Shown piece by piece: positions 11,801-22,739 of a DNA stretch of 64,000 nt. Within the stretch, counting starts at the first letter, position 1. Every line of letters begins with the position of its first letter. The DNA is from Neospora caninum Liverpool (Eukaryota; Apicomplexa; Conoidasida; Eucoccidiorida; Sarcocystidae): NCBI RefSeq assembly GCF_000208865.1, contig NC_018385.1:434001-498000 (forward strand), given 5' to 3'. The notes beneath the pieces were generated by a model that did no database searches, was not told the origin of the DNA, and saw only the letters and a list, made by a program, of their open reading frames with translations. A program made the position numbers and the translations under genes.

Positions 11801-12843
11801 GTCCTGGGACAGCTGTTTCTGCGTGCAGTGGTCTGGCTGCAAGACGATGCGCCACAGTCATTTCAACACAAAAGCCTCAATATAGCTGCTGGCCACGGAG
11901 AGACGCGAACGTAAGAAACACTACAGGGGGAAAGGAAACATCCCTGATGACCTTCGCAGCGACTCCACTCTGCAGACACTGGAAGTTGCCACAGTCCTGA
12001 AAAGATCCACCTTCGTCTACCGCCACCGGCACCGAGAGGAACCCGCGAGAGCGACAGCTCCACACGTGAATCCCCCTATGAATTCCATCACTATTCAGCT
12101 GTGACTCTGAACGGGATTCCCAGCGGGCTACGAAGCATGCGCTGGCAGACGCCCGACTCACGCACGTGAGCTACCCGGCAATCACACTCTTCCGGTACGC
12201 GCTTCCCATCGCCAGAGTCAATCCTGGACAGGAGCTGGGTTAAGTCCCAACCCTACAAAGGCAGCGTGAGCACGTGGTTCCGGGTATATCCGCTTGAGAC
12301 GCAAGCGCGCATGCAGACACTGCTCCCTGGCGTGACATTACCCCCCCCCCCCCTCCCCCTCGAAAGGTAAGACGAGAAAGGCTCCACGGTGCCGGTGGTT
12401 TGCTATTTTCGATTATGTGCTCTCCCCGCGTATCCTCTTTTCTGTGTGCCTACCCGAGTCATGACAAACTGTTTGAAGTTCATCATCGGGCCCGCCATCA
12501 TCCTCTCTTGTTCTTCTTCCTCGGAGATCACGGCCCGTCCTGCTTGCCTGTTTTCGTAGTCTGCCCGTCCCCCAGCCTCTCCATACCCTGCAGATCTCCC
12601 AAATTTGTTTCCGCCTCCATGTCTCCGCGAATAATCTCCACCCCCGTAGAACGGCTGCTGAGAGTTCGCAAAGTCCCCGGCGTTCTTCGAGCCTCGGCCA
12701 TTCGCCCCAAAGTGCCTGTTTCGGCCTGTCTGCCAAGACCCGCCTCCGTGGCCTCGTCGATCTTCTCGATCCCCTCGGTGGTGCGCCCCCCCGCGCGCCG
12801 GCGACCGGCTGCGGCTGCGACTGAAGCGGCGCGTGCCTCCCAT
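5870..12843 (-). CDS. ARS2: SERRATE/ARS2 homologue (826 aa, 13 exons)
   Basis: Exons, in transcript order: 12843-12454, 11836-11636, 11162-11081, 10591-10338, 10123-9999, 9657-9461, 9182-9104, 8968-8905, 8529-8050, 7625-7497, 7068-6810, 6581-6489, 5997-5870. All phases agree and the model totals 2481 nt. Landmarks follow the ARS2/SERRATE order. An RS/RG-rich, glycine-rich N-terminus ends in MMNFKQFVMTR (to residue 130). A helical segment with ELYHPN follows (131-197), then GFFANLSLD (about 202-210) and an acidic linker. An RRM-like fold contains CLMIRDVDPAISKFDI and the RNP1-like ARTAFVLF (about 289-351). Next come LDEQLGVWDD and YLRHVHSLCYYSGE (about 451-464). A C2H2 zinc finger has C636, C639, H652 and H657. 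The tail is proline-rich with PPPPPP-QYYSGG and a final RRRPDWDAPEP resembling the conserved terminal DLDAP motif. The family is nuclear, binds the cap-binding complex and routes Pol II transcripts to processing, export or decay, including miRNA in plants and animals. The start has purine at -3 and G at +4. Confidence 0.93.
10592..11080 (-). other. GC-AG intron in the ARS2 gene
   Basis: The junction after exon 3 reads CCAG|GCAAGT, a perfect 5' consensus except for C at +2. The 3' site reads CCTTCAG|ATGG. This is the junction that connects GFFANLSLD...FIEDSP to DGSPLLWND in phase 1. The nearby GT sites give the wrong phase, except a weak T|GTGAAG downstream that would add residues of no family similarity. 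GC-AG introns are a known minor class of U2 introns, usually with strong flanking consensus as here. Confidence 0.75.
12341..12353. repeat. Poly(C) homopolymer within ARS2 intron 1
   Basis: A run of 13 C residues, followed by T and CCCCC, lies inside the first intron of ARS2 (poly-G in the transcript). Similar C or G runs occur near 8785, 29298, 38311 and 62740. They are simple mononucleotide tracts and possible assembly-length uncertainties; none interrupts a proposed exon. Confidence 0.8.
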
Positions 12844-15800
12844 GTCGAGATTCAGGATCGCGGACAACAGGCGGGCGGCGAGCGACAACTGCGGAGGGAG
12901 CAAGCGACCGGATCTTACGCGGCCCTCGGGCAGGTTATGCCGACGCCACTTCACCTGAGACAAACAACGGGAGAACGACGAGGCAAATACCATGCAACAG
13001 GACAGAAACACGACGCGCCAACGGCGTACGCTGTGCACGGGTGCCTGAATGGATGTTCAAAAACAGTAGCGTCTCCGTGCGTGGAACCGACGGGGGCCCC
13101 CCGCCCTCCAGTAGAGCGACGAAAAGAAGGATGCGTCGTGTCTGCGGGTATTTCCCGCGAAACTGAGGTGGCCGCTTCTCTCCGCTTAAACAGAGAGACA
13201 GAGGCAGACCGCTCCCGGCACCCTCTATCCGACTCAAATTTCAGGCCACAGGAAAAGACGGACCGCCCCCCCGGCGAGCTAATGCACCGCAGCCTACAGA
13301 CCGACCCACGAAGCAAAATCTTCTATTTCCCCCCGGCTAAGAAATGAAGAAGCCGCTCTGGAGACGCCCGCGTACGACAGCACAAGTGGAGTGGTTCACG
13401 AATACCAACTGCGTGTCCTGGTCCACTGACTACGACAAGCTCGTTTGTAGACCTACTGAAAGCAGTCACAGACGCCTTGCGAAGCGATTCATCAAAGGAA
13501 AGCTGCCTTGAAACAACCCCCAACTAAAGGTGTGACCCTCGTCAAACGAACAAGAAAAACAGCGACATACGTGGAAGAATTAATCAGAAATGCAATTCGC
13601 ACCAACGGAGCGTGCATCTGCTCATAAAAGACACGAAACGCCAAGGACGTGCACAGCTGGAGGCACTACGTCGCGTTCGAGAACGTCTGCAACGACAAAG
13701 GTTGTTGCATTGTCCCGCTATCGGCGATGATTCACTCGTTAGGGATGAACCGTCTGCACTCGTCCACGTTTCACCCCGGAAGAAACAGAAGAATCTTCCT
13801 ACACACAGAGGGATTGTCACTTACTGCGGACAGTGGGTCTCTACCAACGCCTGTGAGGCTGCAGGATCTTCCCTATGCCACAACTCGCAGGTTAAAAAAA
13901 GGCGGGCGCGATAACTTTGCATGCGTCGTGGTAGTTTCAGTGTAGAAGCAAATGACAAATGGCAGTCATTCTGCTGGCGCGAAAAAAAAGGTTGGCAGTT
14001 CCAGATTGAAACAAAGGCTGATAGAAAGAAAAGTAGTGGATACTAAAGCTGGCCTGCAGTGTACAGACACGATGGATTCCCGCGGGCAAATCACAAGTAC
14101 CGGAGCCACGAAAAAAAGATGCGTCTTGTTCAGTACGCAACGCTTTCAGTAAAAGAAGAAGTGAGCGAGGGAAAAAGGGCCACTTCGGCCCAACGTCCTC
14201 GATGAAAAATGTGCAATGTACGGAAAACAATGTAACTTCACGGAAGACAGGCGACGCCACTATGAAAAGTTAAACGATGGGACGCTGGCTACGCGATAAT
14301 TCAAGGCGGGAAACTGAATGGACACTAGCATGTGGGGGGATCGATGGAGACGGTGAGACGATAGTAAGTCTTCATCGAAACTACAAACTCGAAAGCAAAC
14401 AGCGCGGAAAAACGCGGACGAGAAATCAGACAAGCCCCCATAAAACAGGATGGAACTAGAGGGGCAAGAAAGTTGCAGCGCATCGAGAGCCTCCGAAAAA
14501 AGGTGTTTACCACCACTCATGTCAGCATTCACCAATATCCTAATCAACCTCTCGACTGCCGCACACGCGTAGCGGAAGGACCAAACCCAGCCTGCGATGA
14601 GGGAGAAAAGTTGCCACGCCGCAGCTCAGTGAACCCTTCAAATTGTCCGGGTCGGCTGTACCTTAAAACCCTCTATCGACAGAGGGGCCACGAAAATCTA
14701 TGGACCCGTTCACTGAAGAGCTCGTTTTAGTGTATCTGAGGAATGTGTATCCGGTCGTACGGTGGAAAGAGGGAAAATATACACGGCGTTCTGCAAATTC
14801 AGGGTCATTTATGGCAGTGGGCACGCAGGCGCTGCATCTTCCCTCCTCGATGTTTGATATTCTATACCACCCGATCCAAAATCGTTTTGTCTTTTTGTTA
14901 CATGACGACCGGTGTATTTAGGACTAGTTTACATGCGCGCATTTTAATATGTAGTTTAATGGGATGCTGGAAGACGTAATCGTTATTAAGCGGCAGGTAG
15001 TCCTGGACACTGAAACCACTGCCGTCCTCCCCAGCTCGGGTAGTAAAGTCGGCTGTTCCCCAGCAGTTGGGTGCTGTCTCGCTCTGACTAGCCTGGTCCT
15101 CTGTTTGACATGGCTGTCCGTATTCATTGATTTTCGAGGCGAAGCTGATTCAAGATATAGATTTTGGTCACTGTTTCGAGACACAGAACGAAGACTGTTA
15201 AGACAAGAGTGGTAGTTTAAACCAAATAGGTGTGAGACCCATGGTGACGGGGGAGAATTTATCTCACTGGTGTCTCCATGCTCTGGATTTAAACGGCGGA
15301 GCAGAGGAAACGGGGTAGATAAGTTTCCCTCTGATTCAAGTTACATGCATCAATTTGGTTTGTAGTTTTATTGTGCCCCGTGAAAGAACGACACTACCGG
15401 GCCAGTAGACATGGGTCATGGTTTGAGTTTACGTGTCACAGCATCTGCCTGCGTCAGCTTCCGGGAAATGCATGCCCTTAGCAGACTGCACGGTAAACCC
15501 TAGCGGCTGCCAGGTGAAGAAATATCCCTGGAAGGATCCCGCAGTTAGGCATTCTTGTAATGGTGTCGAAGTATTAAGTGGCAACAGGTTCCGCGCAAAC
15601 CATAACAGGTCGCTTCTGAGTTCCGTGTGGTAGCGAGCAACAAGAGTGTCCCCCGCGGCACCTGAGCGCTTCGCGAGTCGACAGAAGCAGGGCCCGATGA
15701 CTCTAATCAGTGTAGCAAGAAGGCAGTGGGGCATTTTGGTGTTTGAATGTACTTGTGTGCATCATAGAGCCCTCTTTCAGATTGTTGTGCAAGTAGATGG

Positions 15801-16800
15801 AACGCACCGTGACGCTTGCGTTTTTGTACCGTCGTGGGGAACCGCCGACGTGTGTAAAGACGAGCCGGATTATTCCGCCTCGTTTCTCCGTTTCCCTTTG
15901 CTTTTCTTCCTTAACAGTACAACACAAATCCCTTATATCAAGTTCTCTCACTTTGTGAGATTGTTACTCCGCATGTCGACAAATGTTTTTCATAGGACCT
16001 GCGAATTTCAATGGTGCAAAACGGGTGTTTATAAATGCGGACGTCACACCCGCACCCCCCTGGGATACTACAGCAACCGTTTTGGGCATGGCGTGTAATT
16101 AGGTATCTTGTAGCGAAAGCCATACAACCACATATTTGCCAATCTCCTCCAGTGGCTGGGCCGGTCGAGCACAGGGACACTCGACGATATCTCCATATAT
16201 TAGTTATCACTTCCCTGCTCTGTGTACATTTTTCTCCTCAAAGCATGTATGTCAAAGCGCGACGTCGTTTTGCAGCAAAATACCGCACCATTGCTTGTCC
16301 CACGCTTCGGCTCTACAACAAGGGCACTCTCACGCCACTCATAAAAACTTGAACCCGTGCTGTCGCCCCCTGGCATTGGAGACTCCAGTCCTACAGCCGA
16401 CTCTCGTGACGTGCTCCCGAAGAAATTCCAAGTCGTCACGGACTCAAATTCACCAGTCATATTTTCTCCTCCTGGAAATCCACTCTATGGAAGCACCTAC
16501 AACGAAGGTACGGAACGAAAATGATTTCCAAATGGTACATACGTGTCATCTATTGATCTGCTGGCCGGACAACCACATTTCCTCGTTGCGCAGCTTCCAT
16601 GCAGGCTGGTCGGCTTGTTGATTCCTGGTAGACGTACTCTGAAAGCACACGGTAGTTCTCGCCCCCCACCTGGCACTATTCTGTCGTTGTATATGCGTTC
16701 GACCAACTATCAGGAAGTCGCCAGAGATGCGTTCGAGTGTATGTCTACGCCTCCTGGCGCAGTGGTTATCTGGAATGATGTCTCCCACTGTTGGCTTCAC
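12844..16800. other. No gene recognised (ARS2 upstream flank and intergenic)
   Basis: The first few hundred bases should hold the ARS2 promoter. The remainder has only short open frames on both strands, such as 13612-13945 plus, 14260-14547 minus and 15646-16098 plus. None has a recognisable domain or a clean ATG-to-stop structure with splice support. No RNA gene or repeat family was recognised. Confidence 0.35.
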
Positions 16801-16827
16801 CCCCCGTGCGTTGGAGTGGCTTGTTAC

Positions 16828-16960
16828 CCTCGATGCTGCCATGTGCGTATCAAACTCGGCTCGTGCATCATTAACTTTCTCGGCGTTGTAGTGGGAAACC
16901 AGGTGAAAAAGAACATCTTTCCTCTTCTCCAGAAGTCCCAGAATGCTTAGGAGCTCCACT
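16828..16960 (-). CDS. Possible isolated coding exon (44 aa)
   Basis: The segment is bounded by a CTTTAG acceptor and a CGAGG|GTAACA donor. Its single open phase encodes a strongly helical peptide beginning VELLSILGLLEKRKDVLF and containing NAEKVNDARAEFD. The amphipathic, charged composition looks like real protein. Flanking minus-strand frames at 16200-16460 and 17314-17470 (containing KYEKQQKRAEPKK) could be neighbouring exons, but no joined model could be proven. No family was recognised. A chance open frame remains quite possible. Confidence 0.3.
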
Positions 16961-19650
16961 CTAAAGTGCCATCGGTAGCGCCCGGTCTGAAGTATCGACA
17001 CGCGACCAGACGCACCACAAGCAGACAACCAACTTGCGCTCCTTCCAGACGCAGGTGTACTACACATGCGTACACAGCTGCAGATATACTTGAGCTCGGG
17101 AGCAAAGGCGGCGAGTCGCAACGATCATGCAAGACAAAGAAAATTAGGGAGGAGATCCCCGCTAATGATGCGCCTCTCCGACAATAATGCGGCAGCATAG
17201 CGCACTATAAGAAGTATTATGTTGCTCCGTGTTGGATGACGAACAAGTAGATACACTGACAATTTACACGAGCATACTTGAGCACCCGAAAATGAGTCGA
17301 ACACGTTTTCCCGCTAGACGCGGGAGAATTCCCCGGGAGTCATTAAGTCCAACACCGTAGCCTTTTTAGGCTCTGCTCGCTTTTGTTGTTTCTCGTATTT
17401 CCCTAGAAAACATGACCAGCACGAGTCAGGAAGGCCCTGCTTCAGTATGGACTCAACAGGATACTGATTCAACTGCAGCGAGGGTAGTAAGAATACAACC
17501 GTTATCCAAGGTGCATTGTGCGTTGTTTTTGGGACATGGGAGCCCGGCGTACACTTCGAAATTTTGGAACCATTCCTGCCTTCCCACGTGTTGTGCGTTA
17601 GACACAAAGACTCCTTCAGAAACAATAAAAGGTTCCTTGTCTACTGAATTTGTCGAAAGTGTTTTGACGTCCTGTTCGACCGCTGGTTACCATTGTCAGG
17701 AACATCTCAGGGGATGAAGCAAGACCCCTGCCCATGTGATACCTCCTGCCTTTTCAATGCCGAAGCAGATGGGCTTTACGTGCATAGAGAATGACACTGC
17801 ATGCTCTGTTACCCCGCTTAATAACAAGGTCGCACTCGAGCGCGTCAAGCTGGTTGGAACAGCCGTCACGTCCCTTCAGAGGTCGTAGCGATTGCCGCAT
17901 ACGCATGAAATCGGATGCGTAGGCGCTCGGCGGAAGGGGCGAAAGTCATCCGTGTCGGAGGCTGGTGGCGCGCCCAGTTGTGGCTGTCAAGCTAAGGCGA
18001 CAAGAAAGGGGAGTGCTTAAACGCAGCAGTTTTGCAAAAATTTCTTGTGTCGTGTAGTAGCCTTTCGCAGCCGTATTTTTCGACAGCATAAAGGGCCACT
18101 CGTTCAGGATCGCGGCACCACTCGGATGGTCTGGTCACCCACTCACAACCAATTGATTATTATATCATGTTGTCCCAGTTTGATACGCTAACGAATTGTA
18201 TGCAACAACACGTTGACCACTAACCATATTCAAAGGGGCCACTACATTGGGGTACAACCGATGAACAGCACCATGAAGTAGAGCGTGTTCTTTACACTAT
18301 TAGCTCTTCCCCCTTCCAGAACGTTTTCCAGAACGTTACTGTTTTCTACCGAGCAGTATCCGTCGTACTGGAGATACCTCCCTGTTCCCACAATGAGCGA
18401 TGCCTATGCTGCACCACTGCCACACCGAACCCTTCCAAGGTGTCGCAGTCACCAACGCACTTGGATGTTTTGCTAATTTTGCATACTTCTCTATCAATAT
18501 CCCTGCTTAGTTCATGACACATTGAGACAGACCGACAGTTTTAGTGTAACACTGCTTGTCCCCAGAAGCAGGGAATGAGCATGATGACCTACACGTAACA
18601 CCTCCAGCCATTGACACTGTCCTTCTCATTAGCAAAGGCGGCATGGAACCAAACGAAAAATGGCACTTGAGGCGACGGGCACACGCGCTATCACTAGTCG
18701 TTAACGTATCTGCCGTCCTCTGTTATAACCCCACAGTATATCCGCTTCGTTTCTCCTGCAGCAGCAGGAACCAGCTATTCATATTATAAGGGGGGGAACC
18801 GGTGCTCGACGCTAGTACCAGGTTGCTGAGTCGGGACTATGTGAACCGATTTCACGTAAAATTGAGTAGAGCCCAGATGGACTCAGACACCTAAGGTGAG
18901 TCACCCGATTGAAGGGGGCCCGCGAAGCTGCCTGTACAGTGTTCCGTTACTCGACAGCCACTCTGGGGAAGTCACGGTATACGCCATTTTTACAGAGTCT
19001 GTTGGCCGGTGGGGGTTATAGGCGCACCTACGTTCATAATTCATACGTCGCGCGTTTGCCTGCCGACCATGGTGAAAGCAGGGGCGAGACACATTGATGC
19101 CTGAGTCCGCCTAGAGTACAGTCCGGTTGGAACTAAAAAAGAAAACTCTCACTAGCCGTTTTTCTGCTCCGCGACTGCTTGGCTTCATAAGCTCCATGAC
19201 GCCTTTCAAAATTGTGTTGCATTTAGTCTTACCAGATATGAAGCCTTCAAGCAGAAAGCAGCGGATGAAAAGCGAAAAGCTATCTGTTCATTTCCTAGCC
19301 CGGCTAGAGACTGCCCTGATCTGTTTACACAGAAAAGCTTGAAAGGTTAGCCAGAAACGCTTTGGCCCCTAGGTCAAGGAATAACAAATTCGCTAAGAGA
19401 TCGAAGTAACTGGAATAACAAGGCACCGAGAGGCGACATTACTACCACGCATCAATCTGCCAGAACAGGAGAGGGTCAGGGAAGCAGCAAGTATGACGTG
19501 CAACGCAAGTGTTGTTCATGAGCGCGTAGTTGCAAGCTACTCGCCGATGAATGAACAATGCATCCGCTCATGAGCAAACGACAGAAGATTTTTTTTTCCT
19601 TGGTGACAATCAGTTCCTGTAGGAATGTGTTCTGACTTTGAAAAAAGGTC
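16961..19650. other. No gene recognised
   Basis: Short open frames only. A minus-strand frame ending at 17314 has a lysine-rich helical end and could belong with the candidate exon at 16828-16960. A small direct repeat of CCAGAACGTT occurs near 18317-18339. Nothing else was supportable. Confidence 0.3.
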
Positions 19651-20076
19651 TCATTCTGCAATATGCTGCGTTACAGATATATAAGCTCCACGGAAGCACT
19701 TGTTACTGCAGTGTGATGCACCGCCACCGGAGAGATAAACTAACAGAGGACTGGCGTCGATAACATGAATCTTGGCTCCATCCAGGATATGGCACATATA
19801 CACATGCCTGTCTGTCGAGCAGAGCGGCGCCCGTCCCTGTTCTCGAAGACGGCGGCGTACCACTTTCCCTAGTGTCACCACATAGGACGATCCACTTACA
19901 GGAAAAGTGTTCATATGAAACAAAAATATATGTCGTAGCCTCTGGGTAGTTTCGGTAATCGAGCATCCGCAAGCGGATACCTCCAACGATATCGCATGGT
20001 GGAAGGCTCCAGAGGCTGCCGTTTGTGCGATTTTTTCTATCCGCCAATCGCTCACGCCACTCGTCCATTGAATCAC
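19651..20076 (-). CDS. Hypothetical ORF (about 141 codons)
   Basis: A 141-codon open frame on the minus strand whose central part has protein-like texture (for example DRHVYMCHILDGAKIHVIDA). No domain, start context or splice partner was identified, and a 121-codon frame overlaps it in another phase. It could be a single exon of an unresolved gene or a chance frame. Confidence 0.2.
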   Translation of the reverse strand: MIQWTSGVSDWRIEKIAQTAASGAFHHAISLEVSACGCSITETTQRLRHIFLFHMNTFPVSGSSYVVTLGKVVRRRLREQGRAPLCSTDRHVYMCHILDGAKIHVIDASPLLVYLSGGGASHCSNKCFRGAYISVTQHIAE

Positions 20077-20554
20077 AGATTTCGCGTTTAAATATTCAAA
20101 GAGGACATGAGGGCGACAGCATGCAGTAGAGTTTTGCCCGTCGTCAGTGATTTAGGTGGAGTATGATCTCTATGCAATAAACAGCCTACAAACCTTCGTC
20201 GAACCGTATAAAGGGCATGGCACGCGTTGGTGACGTCACCAGGTCCTTACGCACGAAAGAAAAGGGAGCTCTGCGCTCGGCCAAACGCTGCAAGGCATTT
20301 GAAAGGTCCACAAGGTAGGCAGCGACGTTTGATAAAATAACATCCAATGTGAGGCTGAAGACCTCTCAGCCCACGCGCGTAACGAAAACGATACGAGGGG
20401 CCCGTATGGAAGAACGTAGACATCGTATATATAAGGAAAGATGCTGTGCCTCCAATTTAGCATTCGCATGGATCTTGCAGCTCAGGATGGAAGACTGTAT
20501 ACTTCTATAATGCGGCACTGAGGCAGATTCAGTGAGACGGAGAACATTTTTCAT

Positions 20555-21575
20555 ATGGTGGCGTCGACTGATAAGATGTCAGAAAATGCGCTGAAGGATC
20601 TAGCACCTGCATACACCATGGACCAAATACTCGAAAGTAGTCTTAGGTGGTTGGGGGACAGCTACCAATCTGAATACGACAATATTCGCTGCTGCTGTCC
20701 CGCACGTTGCCACCACCAGTGGCATCGAGCGACAGGGCTACATTCGTATGAATGAATGATCGTCGACGCACCCGAGTCGATAGGCAAATCGCAGAAAACA
20801 AGACAACCAAGGGGAACACTCCACTCAAGTCTGGTGAAACAGCACAATGGACGCTGCTAGATTATCTCGAGTAGAGGAGGTCGGCTACCATTGATATGGT
20901 GCAACAGCTAGCAGCGCTGTCGTCTTCTCACGGGACCATGCACAAGAGGATTTTCTATTGGAACCGATTGCGGCGGTTGCTAGAGGTTCTTAAAAAGGAA
21001 AGTACACGCCCATCGACACTCGAGGGACTGATGGAGCTCACGTCAAGAACAGCGGTGCTCACCTCCCTCGGCAGCCGACTTGGGCAATGCTGGAAAACTG
21101 CACCACGAACGGTAAACGTAGGTGTTTCCCAACTCCACAAGGTACTGCTGATCGGAATGACTCCCGTGGTTGAAATCACAATACATTTCTTCTGCCGCTG
21201 CACCCAGGCTGTCTGGTTCCCTTTTCACGGGGATATTTTGTCGGGGGTGGGCCCGATTTTGGTGGTTACAGACGTGATTCATTCGCCTCAAAAGCGTATC
21301 TCATGATATGCCGTGTATGACTAGAGCACGGATACATGAAGCGAAACGGCTGGTTGGCTTCCCACAGGCTGCACTCCCCGGGAACTCAGCCATACATAGG
21401 GATGCGGATCAAGGTGCATTGCCAGCAACATTTGTCGTTTCTCAGCTCGCTTAGAGTCGTGACAGAAAAATGGTTCCTCCGACAGCGCGCAAAACCTTCA
21501 CCAGTGCACAAGGCTCTCACCTGTTACGAAGACACGCTGGAGATGCCGGTACGGCCCGTGGTAGACATGTTCTAA
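20555..21575 (+). CDS. Candidate multi-exon gene of unknown function
   Basis: Three consecutive plus-strand frames look like coding sequence. The first, 20555-20755, has an ATG and starts MVASTDKMSENALKDLAPAY, followed by ILESSLRWLGDSYQSEYDN. The second, 20896-21306, contains WNRLRRLLEVLKKES and LEGLMELTSRTAVL. The third, 21336-21575, contains VVTEKWFLRQRAKP and ends PVRPVVDMF before a stop. They are in different frames, so introns would be needed. Plausible GT and AG sites exist (AG near 20912-20919), but no single model could be fixed. The product appears helical and soluble; no family was recognised. Confidence 0.35.
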
Positions 21576-22349
21576 CGGAGTTAGGAATGAGCTCGAAACG
21601 CCTTGTTCATAGGCCTTCGACACACAACCGAGCCGAGCAAAACCCCTACGGTGCGCTGATAGCGCCAATAGATTCTGCCTGAATGCCTGTGTCTTGCCTT
21701 ACAAGAGGGGGGCCGGAATGGCTGAATATTGTTTGGCGCGTTTCTCCTGGGACTGGCATGGTGTGGTCTGCTAAAAAGACAGCAGAAGCGACAGCCGCAA
21801 AGCCTAGGATACTCGGTATCTTGTTGGGGCTGAACTAGGCAGGTGAATAGCTAATTCAGGACAACAGATATGGTAAAGAGATGTCGGTGGTGTGGAATAC
21901 AAGTAATAGATTGGCTGTGACGGAAATGGAGTTTGCAACGGGTGAGAGCCCTGCGTATCGTACCTGTGTTTCCCAAACCATAAGAACGATGTGAGGCGGT
22001 ATGGGAGCTCGACTGGGACCTCTTCCTGGTCAACCATGAAATGCCCTGCGTCGCCCACGCAAAGAAGGTAGGCGGAGGCCGAGTGTGTCGCTTTGGCTTG
22101 GCGTAGCCTGTCACCGGATAGCAGCAGCCATTGCTTGAATATTCATTTCTACCTTCGCTCCTCTTGGCTTTTTCTCATTCGATATCACGCGCACCTATCA
22201 CCATATTTTCGCGTAGCGGCTGTTGGCGTTCTCCCCAAATTGGATCCTGGATCCGAACAACACACGGCTCAATCGTAGCGGACAAACACTGCTGTAGGAT
22301 AGAAGGCTAACCATATATACTGGTATATCTCGTCATCATACTGGGTTGT

Positions 22350-22613
22350 GTGGAAACAGTGCAAACTCGTCTGCTATACGTCACTAGTTTACATAACAAT
22401 GTTCTTCTCGGTGAGGCTGTTCGCTCCCTGCTTGGAGCGGACAAAGAAGCGCGACACTGGAACATGAAAATCGTGCTAATGGAACAGAGTGACTGCTCAC
22501 CGTCCTACTGTTGTGATCTTATTGTATATCGAGACGACGGAAGCGCCTTACGTACTTCGCAATTGACGGTCGCTCTAGCCTGTGATCCGATGGCACACCG
22601 GCACACCGAATGA
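22350..22613 (+). CDS. Hypothetical ORF (87 aa)
   Basis: An 87-codon frame of moderately protein-like composition, with LHNNVLLGEAVRSLLGADKE near the start. No domain or splice partner was recognised, and it may be a chance frame or an exon of an unresolved gene. Confidence 0.2.
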   Translation: METVQTRLLYVTSLHNNVLLGEAVRSLLGADKEARHWNMKIVLMEQSDCSPSYCCDLIVYRDDGSALRTSQLTVALACDPMAHRHTE

Positions 22614-22739
22614 ACCGAAGGCTGCCCGAGCGACTTCCTCACTAGGTAGCTGTCTGGGAATGAGAAACTGAACCGCTGGCTGCATGTCACCAGCCAATTA
22701 AGTGTGTGCAGTTACTCTGCTTTATAACTGACACTTTGG

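Noticed and set aside
12403..13347. Long plus-strand frame (315 codons) over 12.4-13.3 kb
   Set aside because: It is the reverse of the RS/RG-rich first ARS2 exon and its upstream flank; the minus strand carries the conserved MMNFKQFVMTR motif and fits the next 12 exons.
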